33,160 nucleotides of DNA from Oscillospiraceae bacterium. GTDB lineage: Bacteria > Bacillota > Clostridia > Oscillospirales > CAG-272. The stretch spans positions 1 through 33,160 of the forward strand of contig SVQX01000021.1 in assembly GCA_015065065.1 (NCBI GenBank). The letters are read 5' to 3'. The position numbers and the translations under genes were made by a program. The notes under the pieces were generated by a model. The model did no database searches, was not told the origin of the DNA, and saw only the letters and a program-made list of their open reading frames with translations. Shown piece after piece: positions 1 to 7,415 of the stretch (its first letter is position 1; each line of letters starts with the position of its first letter).

Positions 1-213
1 AAATACCATCTCGTCGGATGCGGCGATAACGTCAAGGCCGTATGACACAGCCACCGTCGTCTGCTCCTTTTTCCCCGACGTCCACAGCGCGCTATCCTCC
101 GATATTGCCACGACGTTATCTGCCGCCGCAACGCCGATACACAGTCCGACCGCGCAAATTGCGGCGAGCAGTATCCCCTCCACCGCACGCTTTGCACGCA
201 TTATTATCTTCAT
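1..213 (-). CDS. 5' part of a membrane-anchored or secreted protein of unknown function (runs off the window)
   Basis: The first 71 codons of a leftward gene are present; the rest lies outside the window. The product starts with a short basic stretch (MKIIMRAKR) and a hydrophobic run at about residues 11-31, so it is probably exported or anchored by its N terminus. The residues after the membrane segment (AISEDSALWTSG and onward) are not recognised. The chosen ATG has GAGGAAAG 7-11 bases upstream. An in-frame ATG at 270 with a GAGGGGG site would add 19 acidic residues before the membrane segment and cannot be excluded. The gene is divergent from ilvE, and the shared spacer holds the ilvE promoter. 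Confidence 0.6.
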   Translation of the reverse strand, partial: MKIIMRAKRAVEGILLAAICAVGLCIGVAAADNVVAISEDSALWTSGKKEQTTVAVSYGLDVIAASDEMVF

Positions 214-360
214 ATATTCTCTTTCCTCTACACTGATTTTTTCTGCTCCCGAAATGTCTGATCTCTTCATATCATTCGTTCCCCCTCTCATAATCACTAC
301 AAAATATGTGCAGAGCGGCGAAAAAATACCGTCAGCGGACGTAAAATTTCCAAAAACCCC

Positions 361-389
361 TTGAAATTACGGGAAAATGGTATTATAAT
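361..389 (+). promoter_or_regulatory. Sigma-A promoter of ilvE
   Basis: TTGAAA at 361-366 and TATAAT at 384-389 are separated by 17 bases, 38 bases before the ilvE start codon. No leader structure is evident in the short untranslated region. Confidence 0.8.
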
Positions 390-427
390 ATTGATATCGA
401 AAATTTACCCCCAAAGGAGAAGGATAA

Positions 428-1507
428 ATGAATATCAGATTTGAAAAAGCACCCTATACACTTAAGGTTAAGCCCGAGGACGCAAAGCTGGGCTTCGGTA
501 AGTATTTTACCGACTATATGTTTCTTATGAACTACGACCCCGAGCAGGGCTGGCACGACGCGCGCATCGTTCCCTACGGACCGCTCTCTCTCGACCCCTC
601 CTGCACCGTTTTCCATTACGCGCAGGAAATGTTCGAGGGACTCAAGGCTTACCGCACCGCAGACGGCAGCATCCAGCTTTTCCGTCCTATGAAAAATATT
701 GAAAGAATGAACAATACCAACAAGAGAATGTGCATTCCTCAGGTCGATCCCGATGACGTTCTTCAGGCTATCAAGGCACTGGTTGAGGTTGAAAAGGATT
801 GGGTTCCTCGCTCCGAGGGTACATCGCTCTACATCCGTCCCTTCATTTTCTCCACCGATTGCCACCTTGGCGTTCACCCCTCCAAGACCTATCTGTTCTG
901 CATTATCCTCTCTCCCGTCGGCTCTTATTACGCAAACGGAATTGCTCCCGTTAAGATCGTAGTCGAGAGCGAGTACGTCCGCGCGGTACGCGGCGGCACG
1001 GGTTATGCGAAGGTTGGCGGAAACTATGCCGCTTCGCTTATCGGTCAGGAAAAGGCTGAGGCTATGGGATATGCGCAGGTGCTTTGGCTTGACGGTATCG
1101 AGCATAAGTATATCGACGAGGTCGGTGCTATGAACGTATTTTTCGTTATAGACGGCGAGATTATCACACCTGCTCTTGATGCAGGAAACATCCTCCCCGG
1201 CGTCACTCGCGATTCCTGCATCACTTGGCTTAAGAACAACGGCTACAAGGTCACCGAGCGCAAGCTGTCCATTGACGAGGTGCTGACAGCGGCGAAGGAA
1301 GGCAGACTTAACGAGGCATTCGGCTCGGGTACTGCGGCAGTTATCTCCCCTATCGGCGAGCTGTTTGACGGCGTTGAGCATACCATCATCAATAACGGCG
1401 AGATCGGTAAGATCGCGCAGACTCTGTACGACAATATCACCGGTATTCAGTGGGGTCGCGTGGCTGACACCTACGGCTGGGTCGAGCCCGTTTGCTCGGC
1501 GGAATAA
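428..1507 (+). CDS. ilvE: Branched-chain amino acid aminotransferase
   Basis: This 359-residue fold-type IV PLP enzyme interconverts leucine, isoleucine and valine with their 2-oxo acids, using glutamate/2-oxoglutarate, in the cytosol. The PLP-binding lysine is K195 in GYAKVGGNYAAS. Other family signatures are FHYAQEMFEGLKAYR near residues 62-76 and the glycine-rich GSGTAAVISPIGE near the C terminus. The length matches the 340-365-residue type that includes mitochondrial BCAT and many Clostridia. The start is fixed by AAAGGAGAAGG just upstream. The gene has its own promoter and terminator and appears monocistronic. The long open frame on the opposite strand is a codon-bias shadow. Confidence 0.95.
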   Translation: MNIRFEKAPYTLKVKPEDAKLGFGKYFTDYMFLMNYDPEQGWHDARIVPYGPLSLDPSCTVFHYAQEMFEGLKAYRTADGSIQLFRPMKNIERMNNTNKRMCIPQVDPDDVLQAIKALVEVEKDWVPRSEGTSLYIRPFIFSTDCHLGVHPSKTYLFCIILSPVGSYYANGIAPVKIVVESEYVRAVRGGTGYAKVGGNYAASLIGQEKAEAMGYAQVLWLDGIEHKYIDEVGAMNVFFVIDGEIITPALDAGNILPGVTRDSCITWLKNNGYKVTERKLSIDEVLTAAKEGRLNEAFGSGTAAVISPIGELFDGVEHTIINNGEIGKIAQTLYDNITGIQWGRVADTYGWVEPVCSAE

Positions 1508-1541
1508 AGAATATTATGTGAGATACCTGCCACAGAGCAGG

Positions 1542-1586
1542 TAGAACGGTATAACTGTGAAAATACGGTTATACCGTTCTATTTTT
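1542..1586 (+). terminator. Rho-independent terminator of ilvE
   Basis: A 14-base inverted repeat (1542-1555 with 1568-1581; arm TAGAACGGTATAAC) encloses a 12-base loop and is followed by a short T run. Confidence 0.8.
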
Positions 1587-1641
1587 GAAAAAATCCAACT
1601 TGAAGTTGGTTTTTGCTTATATAAAATCTCCTTTTGATATG

Positions 1642-1670
1642 TTGGAAACACCATCAAAGTATGATATAAT
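1642..1670 (+). promoter_or_regulatory. Promoter of the XRE-TPR regulator gene, with a possible operator
   Basis: TTGGAA at 1642-1647 and TATAAT at 1665-1670 have a 17-base spacer. The -35 element lies inside an inverted repeat, TTGAT (1634-1638) and ATCAA (1653-1657). This could be an autoregulatory operator, but the arms are only five bases. Confidence 0.65.
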
Positions 1671-1714
1671 TACTACAGTAATCACGAAAAATACATTTTA
1701 AAGGAGATATCTTT

Positions 1715-2800
1715 ATGAATATTGGAACAAATATATATGCTCTCCGCAAGGAAAAGAAAATCACACAAGCACAGCTTGCTGAAAAGCTCGGTGTATCGGA
1801 ACAAGCTGTTTCCAAATGGGAAAATAATCAATGTGCTCCCGATGTGAGTCTTTTTCCGATAATTGCAGACTATTTCGGAGTTTCTATTGACCGTCTCTTT
1901 GGATATCACATGAATAGTTACAACGATGAAGTAGAAGCAATTATGAAGGCTGCCGATGACAGCATGAACACCTATAAGGAAATTGAGATTATCAGTGAAG
2001 GATTAAAAAAATATCCTAACAGTCCGAAATTAAAAACGTATCTCGCTTTTTCCCTGTCTATGGTCAATCGCTTCTCAAAGGACGAAAAAGAACGAAATGA
2101 AGCTATTGCGCAGGCTATTAAGCTGTGTAACGAGGTCGTGAATACTTGTGGTGATATCAATGAAGTAGATGGCGCACTCAACATGCTACGGCGAATATAT
2201 TGTGAGATCGGCGAATACGAAAAAGCAACAGAAGCAGTTGAAAAAATCAGTGCAAACGGTTATAGAGGAAGAATCGTTGGAAAAGCTCAAATATTGGCAT
2301 ACAGAAAAGACTACCCTGCGCACGCAAAATTCACAGAAAAAAGTATGCTTCGTTGCTATTGGCTTATGGATGAATTGTTTGAGTTAAAAAGAATAGCTTT
2401 GCTTGAACAAAAAGAATACGAAAAGTTATTACCTTGGTGTCGCGCTCACGAAAAGCTTCTTTCAATCTTTGATGAAGGATGTGAGGATTTCTATGTATCC
2501 CACAAGCTTTGGAATTGTGAAGCCAAAGCACAAGCATACAAAAAGCTCGGCAAAAAAGACGAGTGTTTGCAGGAGCTGAAAAATTTTGCTTCACTAACAA
2601 AATATCTGAATCCAAATGCAAAATCCGAAAACTATCAAATCGGACGGCGGAATTCTTTGTATTTTTCAACGATTCAAGATCCAAACACGCAGGAAGAATT
2701 TATGACAACAATATACTTTTCAAAATTATTGTCCAAATACGATGCATTTTTTGAAAACGATGAGCAATATTTAACCTTTAAAAAGGAGTTGTCACTTTGA
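1715..2800 (+). CDS. XRE-family transcriptional regulator with a TPR-like C-terminal domain
   Basis: The 361-residue product starts with a Cro/C1-type helix-turn-helix at about residues 5-62 (ITQAQLAEKLGVSEQAVSKWE, then a conserved DYFGVSIDRLFG). About 290 residues of helical repeats follow, with alternating aromatic, leucine and charged positions typical of tetratricopeptide units. The architecture resembles helix-turn-helix/TPR regulators that sense a peptide or partner protein (the Rgg/PlcR type), but no ligand can be inferred. No partner peptide gene is visible beside it. The gene is far richer in AT (roughly a third GC) than ilvE upstream, which suggests horizontal acquisition. AAGGAGATATC precedes the start. 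It has its own promoter and appears solitary. Confidence 0.85.
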   Translation: MNIGTNIYALRKEKKITQAQLAEKLGVSEQAVSKWENNQCAPDVSLFPIIADYFGVSIDRLFGYHMNSYNDEVEAIMKAADDSMNTYKEIEIISEGLKKYPNSPKLKTYLAFSLSMVNRFSKDEKERNEAIAQAIKLCNEVVNTCGDINEVDGALNMLRRIYCEIGEYEKATEAVEKISANGYRGRIVGKAQILAYRKDYPAHAKFTEKSMLRCYWLMDELFELKRIALLEQKEYEKLLPWCRAHEKLLSIFDEGCEDFYVSHKLWNCEAKAQAYKKLGKKDECLQELKNFASLTKYLNPNAKSENYQIGRRNSLYFSTIQDPNTQEEFMTTIYFSKLLSKYDAFFENDEQYLTFKKELSL

Positions 2801-2902
2801 TTTTCGCCACGCGCGCGGAACTTCGTTTTTGTATTCACAAAAGCAGTGCTTGTCAGAAAAAGCAGACGGACATTCCGGACGACCAATGTGTATAGTGTGT
2901 GC

Positions 2903-2947
2903 GCCCGCAAGAGAATTCATTCTTTTGCGGGCGTTCAAAGAACGCCC
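2903..2947. repeat. Pair of overlapping intergenic palindromes
   Basis: The first hairpin has 13-base arms (2903-2915 and 2920-2932, one wobble) around TTCA. The second, GGGCGTTC-AAA-GAACGCCC (2929-2947), shares its first bases with the 3' arm of the first, so the two exclude each other. There is no T run after either. The rest of 2801-3057 shows no coding signal. Confidence 0.6.
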
Positions 2948-3057
2948 CTACGAGATTTGCGGAAATTTAAATTACTTTACTGTAAGCTCCCGCCAAGTGT
3001 GAGCTTTACGATCCCGTAAAAATTTTCATTTTAAGTCGCAAAAAATTAAAAAAGCTC

Positions 3058-3086
3058 TTGACAAAGCCAAATGTGTGTGGTATAAT
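3058..3086 (+). promoter_or_regulatory. Consensus promoter of tRNA-Thr copy 1, with an A-rich upstream element
   Basis: Perfect TTGACA (3058-3063) and TATAAT (3081-3086) are 17 bases apart, ten bases before the tRNA. An A-rich block starting AGTCGCAAAAAA lies directly upstream and recurs before tRNA copy 2 and before pgk. It is probably an UP element for the RNA polymerase alpha subunit. Confidence 0.9.
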
Positions 3087-3095
3087 AAGCAGGTC

Positions 3096-3171
3096 GCTGG
3101 TATGGCTCAGTCGGTAGAGCACGTCATTGGTAATGACGAGGTCATCAGTTCGATTCTGATTACCAGCTCCA
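3096..3171 (+). tRNA. tRNA-Thr (anticodon GGT), copy 1
   Basis: The 76-base gene includes an encoded CCA end. The acceptor stem GCTGGTA pairs with TACCAGC. The D stem is GCTC/GAGC. The anticodon stem CGTCA/TGACG encloses the loop TTGGTAA, which gives anticodon GGT. The T stem ATCAG/CTGAT encloses TTCGATT. It is identical over its whole length to the copy at 4387-4462. Confidence 0.97.
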
Positions 3172-3206
3172 AAAATTCCGAGAACTTTTGTTCTCGGAAT
3201 TTTTTT
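3172..3206 (+). terminator. Terminator of tRNA-Thr copy 1
   Basis: A 14-base perfect stem (AAAATTCCGAGAAC with its complement, loop TTTT) is followed by a T tract, directly behind the CCA end. Confidence 0.92.
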
Positions 3207-3210
3207 GTAT

Positions 3211-3263
3211 CCAAGCCGAAGGCACAAGCCTTCGGCTTGGCATATCGTCACGCGCAAGCGTGA
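3211..3263. repeat. Two intergenic hairpins
   Basis: CCAAGCCGAAGGC (3211-3223) pairs perfectly with 3228-3240 around ACAA. Next, TCACGC and GCGTGA pair around a GCAA tetraloop (3248-3263). Neither is followed by T residues, so they are not ordinary terminators of the + strand. Confidence 0.6.
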
Positions 3264-3272
3264 TAAAGGTAA

Positions 3273-3361
3273 CTTTTCGCCCTCTTGCGTGTCATTCTGA
3301 GCGAGAGTCAGCGAGTCGAACCCGAAGGGCGCGAAGCGGAATCTCGCAGAGGGGCGAAAAG
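3273..3361. repeat. 89-bp MITE-like repeat element
   Basis: Seventeen-base inverted arms (3273-3289, beginning CTTTTCGCCC, and 3345-3361, ending GGGGCGAAAAG; three mismatches) enclose the segment GTCATTCTGAGCG to GCGAAGCGGAATCTCG. From memory, this internal sequence resembles a dispersed intergenic repeat seen in many gut Clostridia. It carries no gene and is probably non-autonomous. Confidence 0.55.
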
Positions 3362-3381
3362 CATTTTTTTAATTAAAAGGC

Positions 3382-3410
3382 TTGAAAAGGCACGTGTTTT
3401 ATGATACAAT
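3382..3410 (+). promoter_or_regulatory. Promoter of the TIM-barrel gene
   Basis: TTGAAA (3382-3387) and TACAAT (3405-3410) are separated by 17 bases, 36 bases before the start codon. Confidence 0.75.
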
Positions 3411-3446
3411 AAGTCTATCAATGCACCACCCAAGGAGGCTTTTAAA

Positions 3447-4268
3447 ATGTATAAAGTTGGACTGTCAAGCAGCGGATTTGCGCTGAGTGAGGAAAATTTC
3501 AAAAAATTAGAGCGCAGCGGAGTTTCCGCTGTTGAGGTGTCAATGCCTTCGGAGCTGTACGGCTCTATCAATTACCATGAGCTTGCCGAACTTTCCGCGC
3601 GTTATAGCGTCGAGCTGTGGTCATATCACCTCCCCTTCTGGCCATTCACGCAGTTCGACCTTTCATCAACCAACGGTGAATTGAGAAAAAGCACGGTTGA
3701 GTATTACACACAGCTGATCGAAAAGGCGGCTGATATGGGAATCGACAAGTTTATCGTTCACCCCAGCGGCGAGCCTATCGGCGATGACATGCGCGAGGAG
3801 CGCATAAAATGTTCAATGCAGAGCCTTAATGCTTTGGCTGAGATCGCACACCAACACGGCGCGGTAATTGCTGTCGAGGATCTTCCCCGCACCTGTCTTG
3901 GAAACACGGCTGATGAAATTCGGCGACTGATAAGCGCTAACGACAAGCTGAGAGTTTGCTTTGATACCAATCATCTTTTGTGCGACACCAATATGAACTT
4001 TATGGAGAAGCTCGGCAATAAAATTATCACTATCCATGTATCCGACTACGATCTTATTGACGAAAAGCATTGGCTCCCCGGCGAGGGACTTGTAAATTGG
4101 TCGGATATTCTGACAATGCTTCAGAAGATCAATTATAACGGCGTTTGGATGTACGAAATAGGTCTTTCCAACCCCAAAATGCTCACCCGTAGCCGCGATC
4201 TTACCTTTGAGGACTTCGTAGAGAATGCAAATGCCCTCTTTGCAGGAAAGCAGCCGAAGCGAATATAA
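3447..4268 (+). CDS. Sugar phosphate isomerase/epimerase-like TIM-barrel protein
   Basis: The 273-residue cytosolic protein has the xylose-isomerase-like/AP-endonuclease-2 barrel pattern. Alternating strands end in likely metal ligands: E in AVEDLPRT, D and H in CFDTNHLL, H in IHVSDYD, and E in MYEIG near the C terminus. Relatives isomerise or epimerise sugars and their phosphates or cleave related substrates with a divalent metal; the substrate here cannot be read. AAGGAGG precedes the ATG. The gene has its own promoter and sits alone between two identical tRNA-Thr genes, so the context gives no pathway. Confidence 0.85.
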   Translation: MYKVGLSSSGFALSEENFKKLERSGVSAVEVSMPSELYGSINYHELAELSARYSVELWSYHLPFWPFTQFDLSSTNGELRKSTVEYYTQLIEKAADMGIDKFIVHPSGEPIGDDMREERIKCSMQSLNALAEIAHQHGAVIAVEDLPRTCLGNTADEIRRLISANDKLRVCFDTNHLLCDTNMNFMEKLGNKIITIHVSDYDLIDEKHWLPGEGLVNWSDILTMLQKINYNGVWMYEIGLSNPKMLTRSRDLTFEDFVENANALFAGKQPKRI

Positions 4269-4274
4269 GCAATC

Positions 4275-4304
4275 ACGCCCTGAAAACAAGAATTTTCAGG
4301 GCGT
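4275..4304 (+). terminator. Hairpin after the TIM-barrel gene, probable terminator
   Basis: ACGCCCTGAAAA (4275-4286) pairs perfectly with 4293-4304 around a six-base loop, seven bases after the stop codon. The following TCTAAAAATTTT is only a weak T tract. Confidence 0.6.
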
Positions 4305-4348
4305 CTAAAAATTTTCGAAAATTAAGTCGCAAAAAGTGAAAAAATCTC

Positions 4349-4377
4349 TTGACAAAGCAGTTTTGATATGATATAAT
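4349..4377 (+). promoter_or_regulatory. Consensus promoter of tRNA-Thr copy 2
   Basis: TTGACA (4349-4354) and TATAAT (4372-4377) have a 17-base spacer. The block AGTCGCAAAAA lies 24 bases before the -35, exactly as at copy 1. The duplication therefore includes the promoter and its upstream element. Confidence 0.9.
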
Positions 4378-4386
4378 AACAAGGTC

Positions 4387-4462
4387 GCTGGTATGGCTCA
4401 GTCGGTAGAGCACGTCATTGGTAATGACGAGGTCATCAGTTCGATTCTGATTACCAGCTCCA
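4387..4462 (+). tRNA. tRNA-Thr (anticodon GGT), copy 2
   Basis: The sequence is identical to copy 1 (3096-3171): all four stems intact, loop TTGGTAA, encoded CCA. It is transcribed as a single gene between its own promoter and terminator. Confidence 0.97.
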
Positions 4463-4498
4463 AAACGGTAAATTTTCTCGCAAAATTTACCGTTTTTA
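4463..4498 (+). terminator. Terminator of tRNA-Thr copy 2
   Basis: A 14-base stem (AAACGGTAAATTTT with its complement, loop CTCGC) runs into TTTTT directly after the CCA end. Its sequence differs from the copy 1 terminator, so the duplication stops at the tRNA 3' end. Confidence 0.9.
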
Positions 4499-4578
4499 TT
4501 TTGCCTTTTTGTCGGGTGGGATCGCACTTGCCGTTTAGCGGTAGGAGCAAGCCCCTGTCCTGCCGTTATAATAAATAC

Positions 4579-4618
4579 AAAAACACGTCCCCGCCGCATG
4601 CAAAAGCACGCGGCGGGG
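4579..4618 (-). terminator. Terminator of leuS
   Basis: Read leftward, CCCCGCCGCGTGC pairs with GCATGCGGCGGGG around TTTT. ACGTGTTTTTG follows, about ten bases after the leuS stop codon. Confidence 0.8.
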
Positions 4619-4628
4619 TTAAATGTTC

Positions 4629-7028
4629 TCATCTTACAACGATATTTACGATCTTATTGGGAACGACGATTTCTTTTACGACCGTCTTGCCTTCAAGCAG
4701 CGACGCCAACTTTTCGTCAGTCCTTACAGCCGCGATTGCCGCGTCCTTATCGCTGTTTACGGGCAGGGTTATCTTGCCTTTGACCTTGCCGTTGATCTGC
4801 ACCGCAAGCTCAACGGTAGCGTCTACCGTCTTGGCTTCGTCATACTCCGGCCACTTTGCCATAGAGCAGAAGCCGCTGTGTCCCGTCATCTCCCAAAGCT
4901 CCTCGCAAAGGTGAGGCGCGAAGGGGCAAAGCAACAGGAGGAAGGCTTCAAGCTGCTCGGAGGTGAGCGCACCTGCCTCGCCTATCTCATTGAGCAGTCC
5001 CATCATAGCCGCGATTGCGGTGTTGAACTTCATTTCCTCAATGTCCGACGTAACTTTTTTGATAGTCTTGTGGAACAGGGACTCCAGCTTTGCGGGTGCG
5101 TCCTTGCTTACCATAGAGGGCAGATCCGCAACTCTGTCAAGGAAGCGTTTGCAGCCCTTAACGCTATTATCCGACCAGGGTGCGGCACTTCCGTAGTCGC
5201 CCATAAAGAGGATATACACGCGAAGAACGTCTGCTCCGTAAACGTCGACCACGTCGTTGGGGTCTACTACGTTTCCGCGGGATTTGGACATCTTCTCGCC
5301 GTCGGGACCGAGGATAAGTCCCTGAGCGGTACGCTTTGCGTAAGGCTCCTTGGTGGGAACCTCGCCGATATCATAAAGGAATCTGTGCCAGAAGCGGGAG
5401 TAGATAAGGTGGCGGGTAACATGCTCCATACCGCCGTTGTACCAGTCAACGGGCAGCCAATATCTCAGCTTATCCATGTCCGCAAGGCTCTCGGAATTGT
5501 GAGGATCGATATAGCGCAGGAAGTACCAGGACGAGCCTGCCCACTGGGGCATTGTGTCGGTTTCCCTCTTTGCAGCGCCGCCGCACTTGGGACAGCTGCA
5601 ATTTACAAAGCTGTCGATCTTTGCAAGGGGCGATTCACCGCCCTCGCCGGGCGCAAATTCATTTACTGCGGGAAGTCTGAGCGGCAGCTCCTCATAAGGC
5701 AGAGGAACGATACCGCACGCGGGACAGTGAACTATCGGGATAGGCTCACCCCAATATCTCTGACGGTTGAACGCCCAATCCTTCATCTTATACTGAACGC
5801 CGCCCTCGCCGACGCCCTTCTCGGTCAGATACTCGATCATCTTAGCGATAGAGTCCTTCTTATTGGTAAAGCCGTTGAGGAAGCCGGAGTTGACCATTTC
5901 GCCGTCGCCTGCATAGGCTTCCTTGGAGATGTCACCACCCTTGATGACCTCAATGATATCAATGCCGAACTTATTTGCAAAATCGTAGTCGCGCTCATCG
6001 TGTGCGGGCACTGCCATAATAGCGCCTGTACCGTAGCCCATCATTACGTAATCGGCGATATAGATGGGAATTTCCTTGCCTGTCACGGGATTTACGCCCT
6101 TGATGCCCTCAAGGCAGACACCCGTTTTATCCTTTACGAGCTGGGTACGCTCAAACTCCGTTTTTTTGGAGCATTCCTCGCGATATGCAAGCACTGCGTC
6201 CATATTGGTGATCTTGTCGGCGTGCTTGTCGATCATTGGATGCTCGGGAGCTACGACCATAAATGTAACTCCGAAGAGCGTGTCGGGACGGGTGGTGTAA
6301 ACACGCAAGCTGTCCTCTACTCCGCTAATGCCGAAGTTAACGAATGCACCGCGAGACTTACCTATCCAGTTTACCTGCTGCAGCTTGATGTTGGGCAGAT
6401 AGTCAAGGTTGTCAAGCTCCTCGAGCAGCTTGTCTGCGTACTCGGTAATTCGGAGATACCAAACGTCCTTGGACTTCTGGACGATATCGCTCTTACAGAT
6501 ATCGCACTTGCCGCCCTGCGAATCCTCGTTGGACAGCACAACCTTACAAGTGGGGCAATAATTTACGAGCGCAGTATTGCGGAAAACAAGTCCCTTTTCA
6601 AACATTTTGAGGAAAATATACTGCGTCCACTTGTAGTAATCCTCCTCGGTAGTATCAACCACACGGTTCCAGTCAAATGCAAATCCGACGCGGCGAAGCT
6701 GGCTTGAAAACTTATTGATGTTTCTGTCGGTCAGCTCGCGGGGATGGATACCAGTTTTGATAGCGGAGGTTTCGGTGGGCAAACCGAAGGCGTCAAAGCC
6801 TATCGGGAACAGGACGTTGTAGCCCTCCATTCTTCTCTTTCTGCCGATAACCTCAATACCCGAATAAGCCTTGATATGTCCTACGTGCATACCAACGCCC
6901 GAGGGGTACGGGAACTCAACGAGTCCGTAAAATTTAGGCTTGTCGGAGTTATCTTCGGCATTGAAAATGCCCGCGTCCTCCCAACGCTTTTGCCATTTTC
7001 CCTCAACAGCGGAAAAATCGTACTTCAT
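4629..7028 (-). CDS. leuS: Leucyl-tRNA synthetase
   Basis: The 799-residue class I synthetase charges tRNA-Leu with leucine in the cytosol. The HIGH box is HVGH at residues 48-51 and the KMSKS loop is GEKMSKSRGN with KMSKS at 579-583. A zinc-binding CPTC...CDIC region lies at about 158-178. The CP1 editing domain shows TTRPDTLFG (245-253) and GTGAIMAVPAHDERD near 334-348. The length fits bacterial LeuRS (about 800-880). The start has AAAGGAAA upstream. The gene is monocistronic behind a T-box leader that reads uncharged tRNA-Leu. Confidence 0.98.
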   Translation of the reverse strand: MKYDFSAVEGKWQKRWEDAGIFNAEDNSDKPKFYGLVEFPYPSGVGMHVGHIKAYSGIEVIGRKRRMEGYNVLFPIGFDAFGLPTETSAIKTGIHPRELTDRNINKFSSQLRRVGFAFDWNRVVDTTEEDYYKWTQYIFLKMFEKGLVFRNTALVNYCPTCKVVLSNEDSQGGKCDICKSDIVQKSKDVWYLRITEYADKLLEELDNLDYLPNIKLQQVNWIGKSRGAFVNFGISGVEDSLRVYTTRPDTLFGVTFMVVAPEHPMIDKHADKITNMDAVLAYREECSKKTEFERTQLVKDKTGVCLEGIKGVNPVTGKEIPIYIADYVMMGYGTGAIMAVPAHDERDYDFANKFGIDIIEVIKGGDISKEAYAGDGEMVNSGFLNGFTNKKDSIAKMIEYLTEKGVGEGGVQYKMKDWAFNRQRYWGEPIPIVHCPACGIVPLPYEELPLRLPAVNEFAPGEGGESPLAKIDSFVNCSCPKCGGAAKRETDTMPQWAGSSWYFLRYIDPHNSESLADMDKLRYWLPVDWYNGGMEHVTRHLIYSRFWHRFLYDIGEVPTKEPYAKRTAQGLILGPDGEKMSKSRGNVVDPNDVVDVYGADVLRVYILFMGDYGSAAPWSDNSVKGCKRFLDRVADLPSMVSKDAPAKLESLFHKTIKKVTSDIEEMKFNTAIAAMMGLLNEIGEAGALTSEQLEAFLLLLCPFAPHLCEELWEMTGHSGFCSMAKWPEYDEAKTVDATVELAVQINGKVKGKITLPVNSDKDAAIAAVRTDEKLASLLEGKTVVKEIVVPNKIVNIVVR

Positions 7029-7065
7029 AAGAAAATTTTCCTTTCGATATATGAATATTTAACAA

Positions 7066-7333
7066 AAATAAAAAATCGCCTCTGCAAATTCAGAGGCGGA
7101 GTTACCGCGGTACCACTCTGCTTTGAGCATAAAAAGCTCCACTCGTGGGTGCATAGCACCTCGCCGAAAATAACGGGCGGCTTCCGTTCCTCCTACACAC
7201 GCGACAGAACGCGCTTCGTCAGACCGCTAACGGGTGAGATGACCGAATTTCCGTACCGCGTCGCACCATACCGCGGCTCTCTGAAACGGCAAATGACGGA
7301 CAATTCCCGATCACAGCGTTTGAGTTTGTTTAC
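7066..7333 (-). promoter_or_regulatory. T-box leader riboswitch of leuS
   Basis: On the leftward transcript the T-box core GTGGTACCGCGG occupies about 7117-7106. It is followed by a terminator stem, CGCCTCTG/CAGAGGCG (7098-7091 with 7084-7077), and a U-rich tail. The 5' half forms a long stem I with the AGAGAGCC bulge region near 7281. A CUC triplet in AUCUCACC (7238-7236) is in the expected specifier position and codes for Leu. Uncharged tRNA-Leu should stabilise the antiterminator and allow leuS transcription. The specifier is inferred from position; the core motif is certain. Confidence 0.93.
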
Positions 7334-7339
7334 CTGAAT

Positions 7340-7368
7340 ATTATAATATATATTTTTCAACTTGTCAA
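7340..7368 (-). promoter_or_regulatory. Promoter of the leuS T-box transcript
   Basis: On the minus strand TTGACA (7368-7363) and TATAAT (7345-7340) have a 17-base spacer and fire into the T-box leader. Confidence 0.92.
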
Positions 7369-7415
7369 GGGATTTTGGGGATTATTTTAATGATTTTGAT
7401 GTTTATGCGTTTTAT

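Noticed and set aside
383-1381. 332-codon minus-strand frame opposite ilvE
   Set aside because: Shadow of ilvE; no ribosome site and no family features.
3006-3257. Minus-strand frame covering tRNA-Thr copy 1 (and a similar one at 4273-4632)
   Set aside because: These frames translate the antisense of the tRNA genes; the shared FGAGNQNRTDDLVITNDV segment is a known kind of false protein call.
4623-6707. 694-codon open frame on the + strand opposite leuS
   Set aside because: It mirrors the codon bias of leuS, has no ribosome site or recognisable domain, and the leuS motifs on the other strand are unambiguous.
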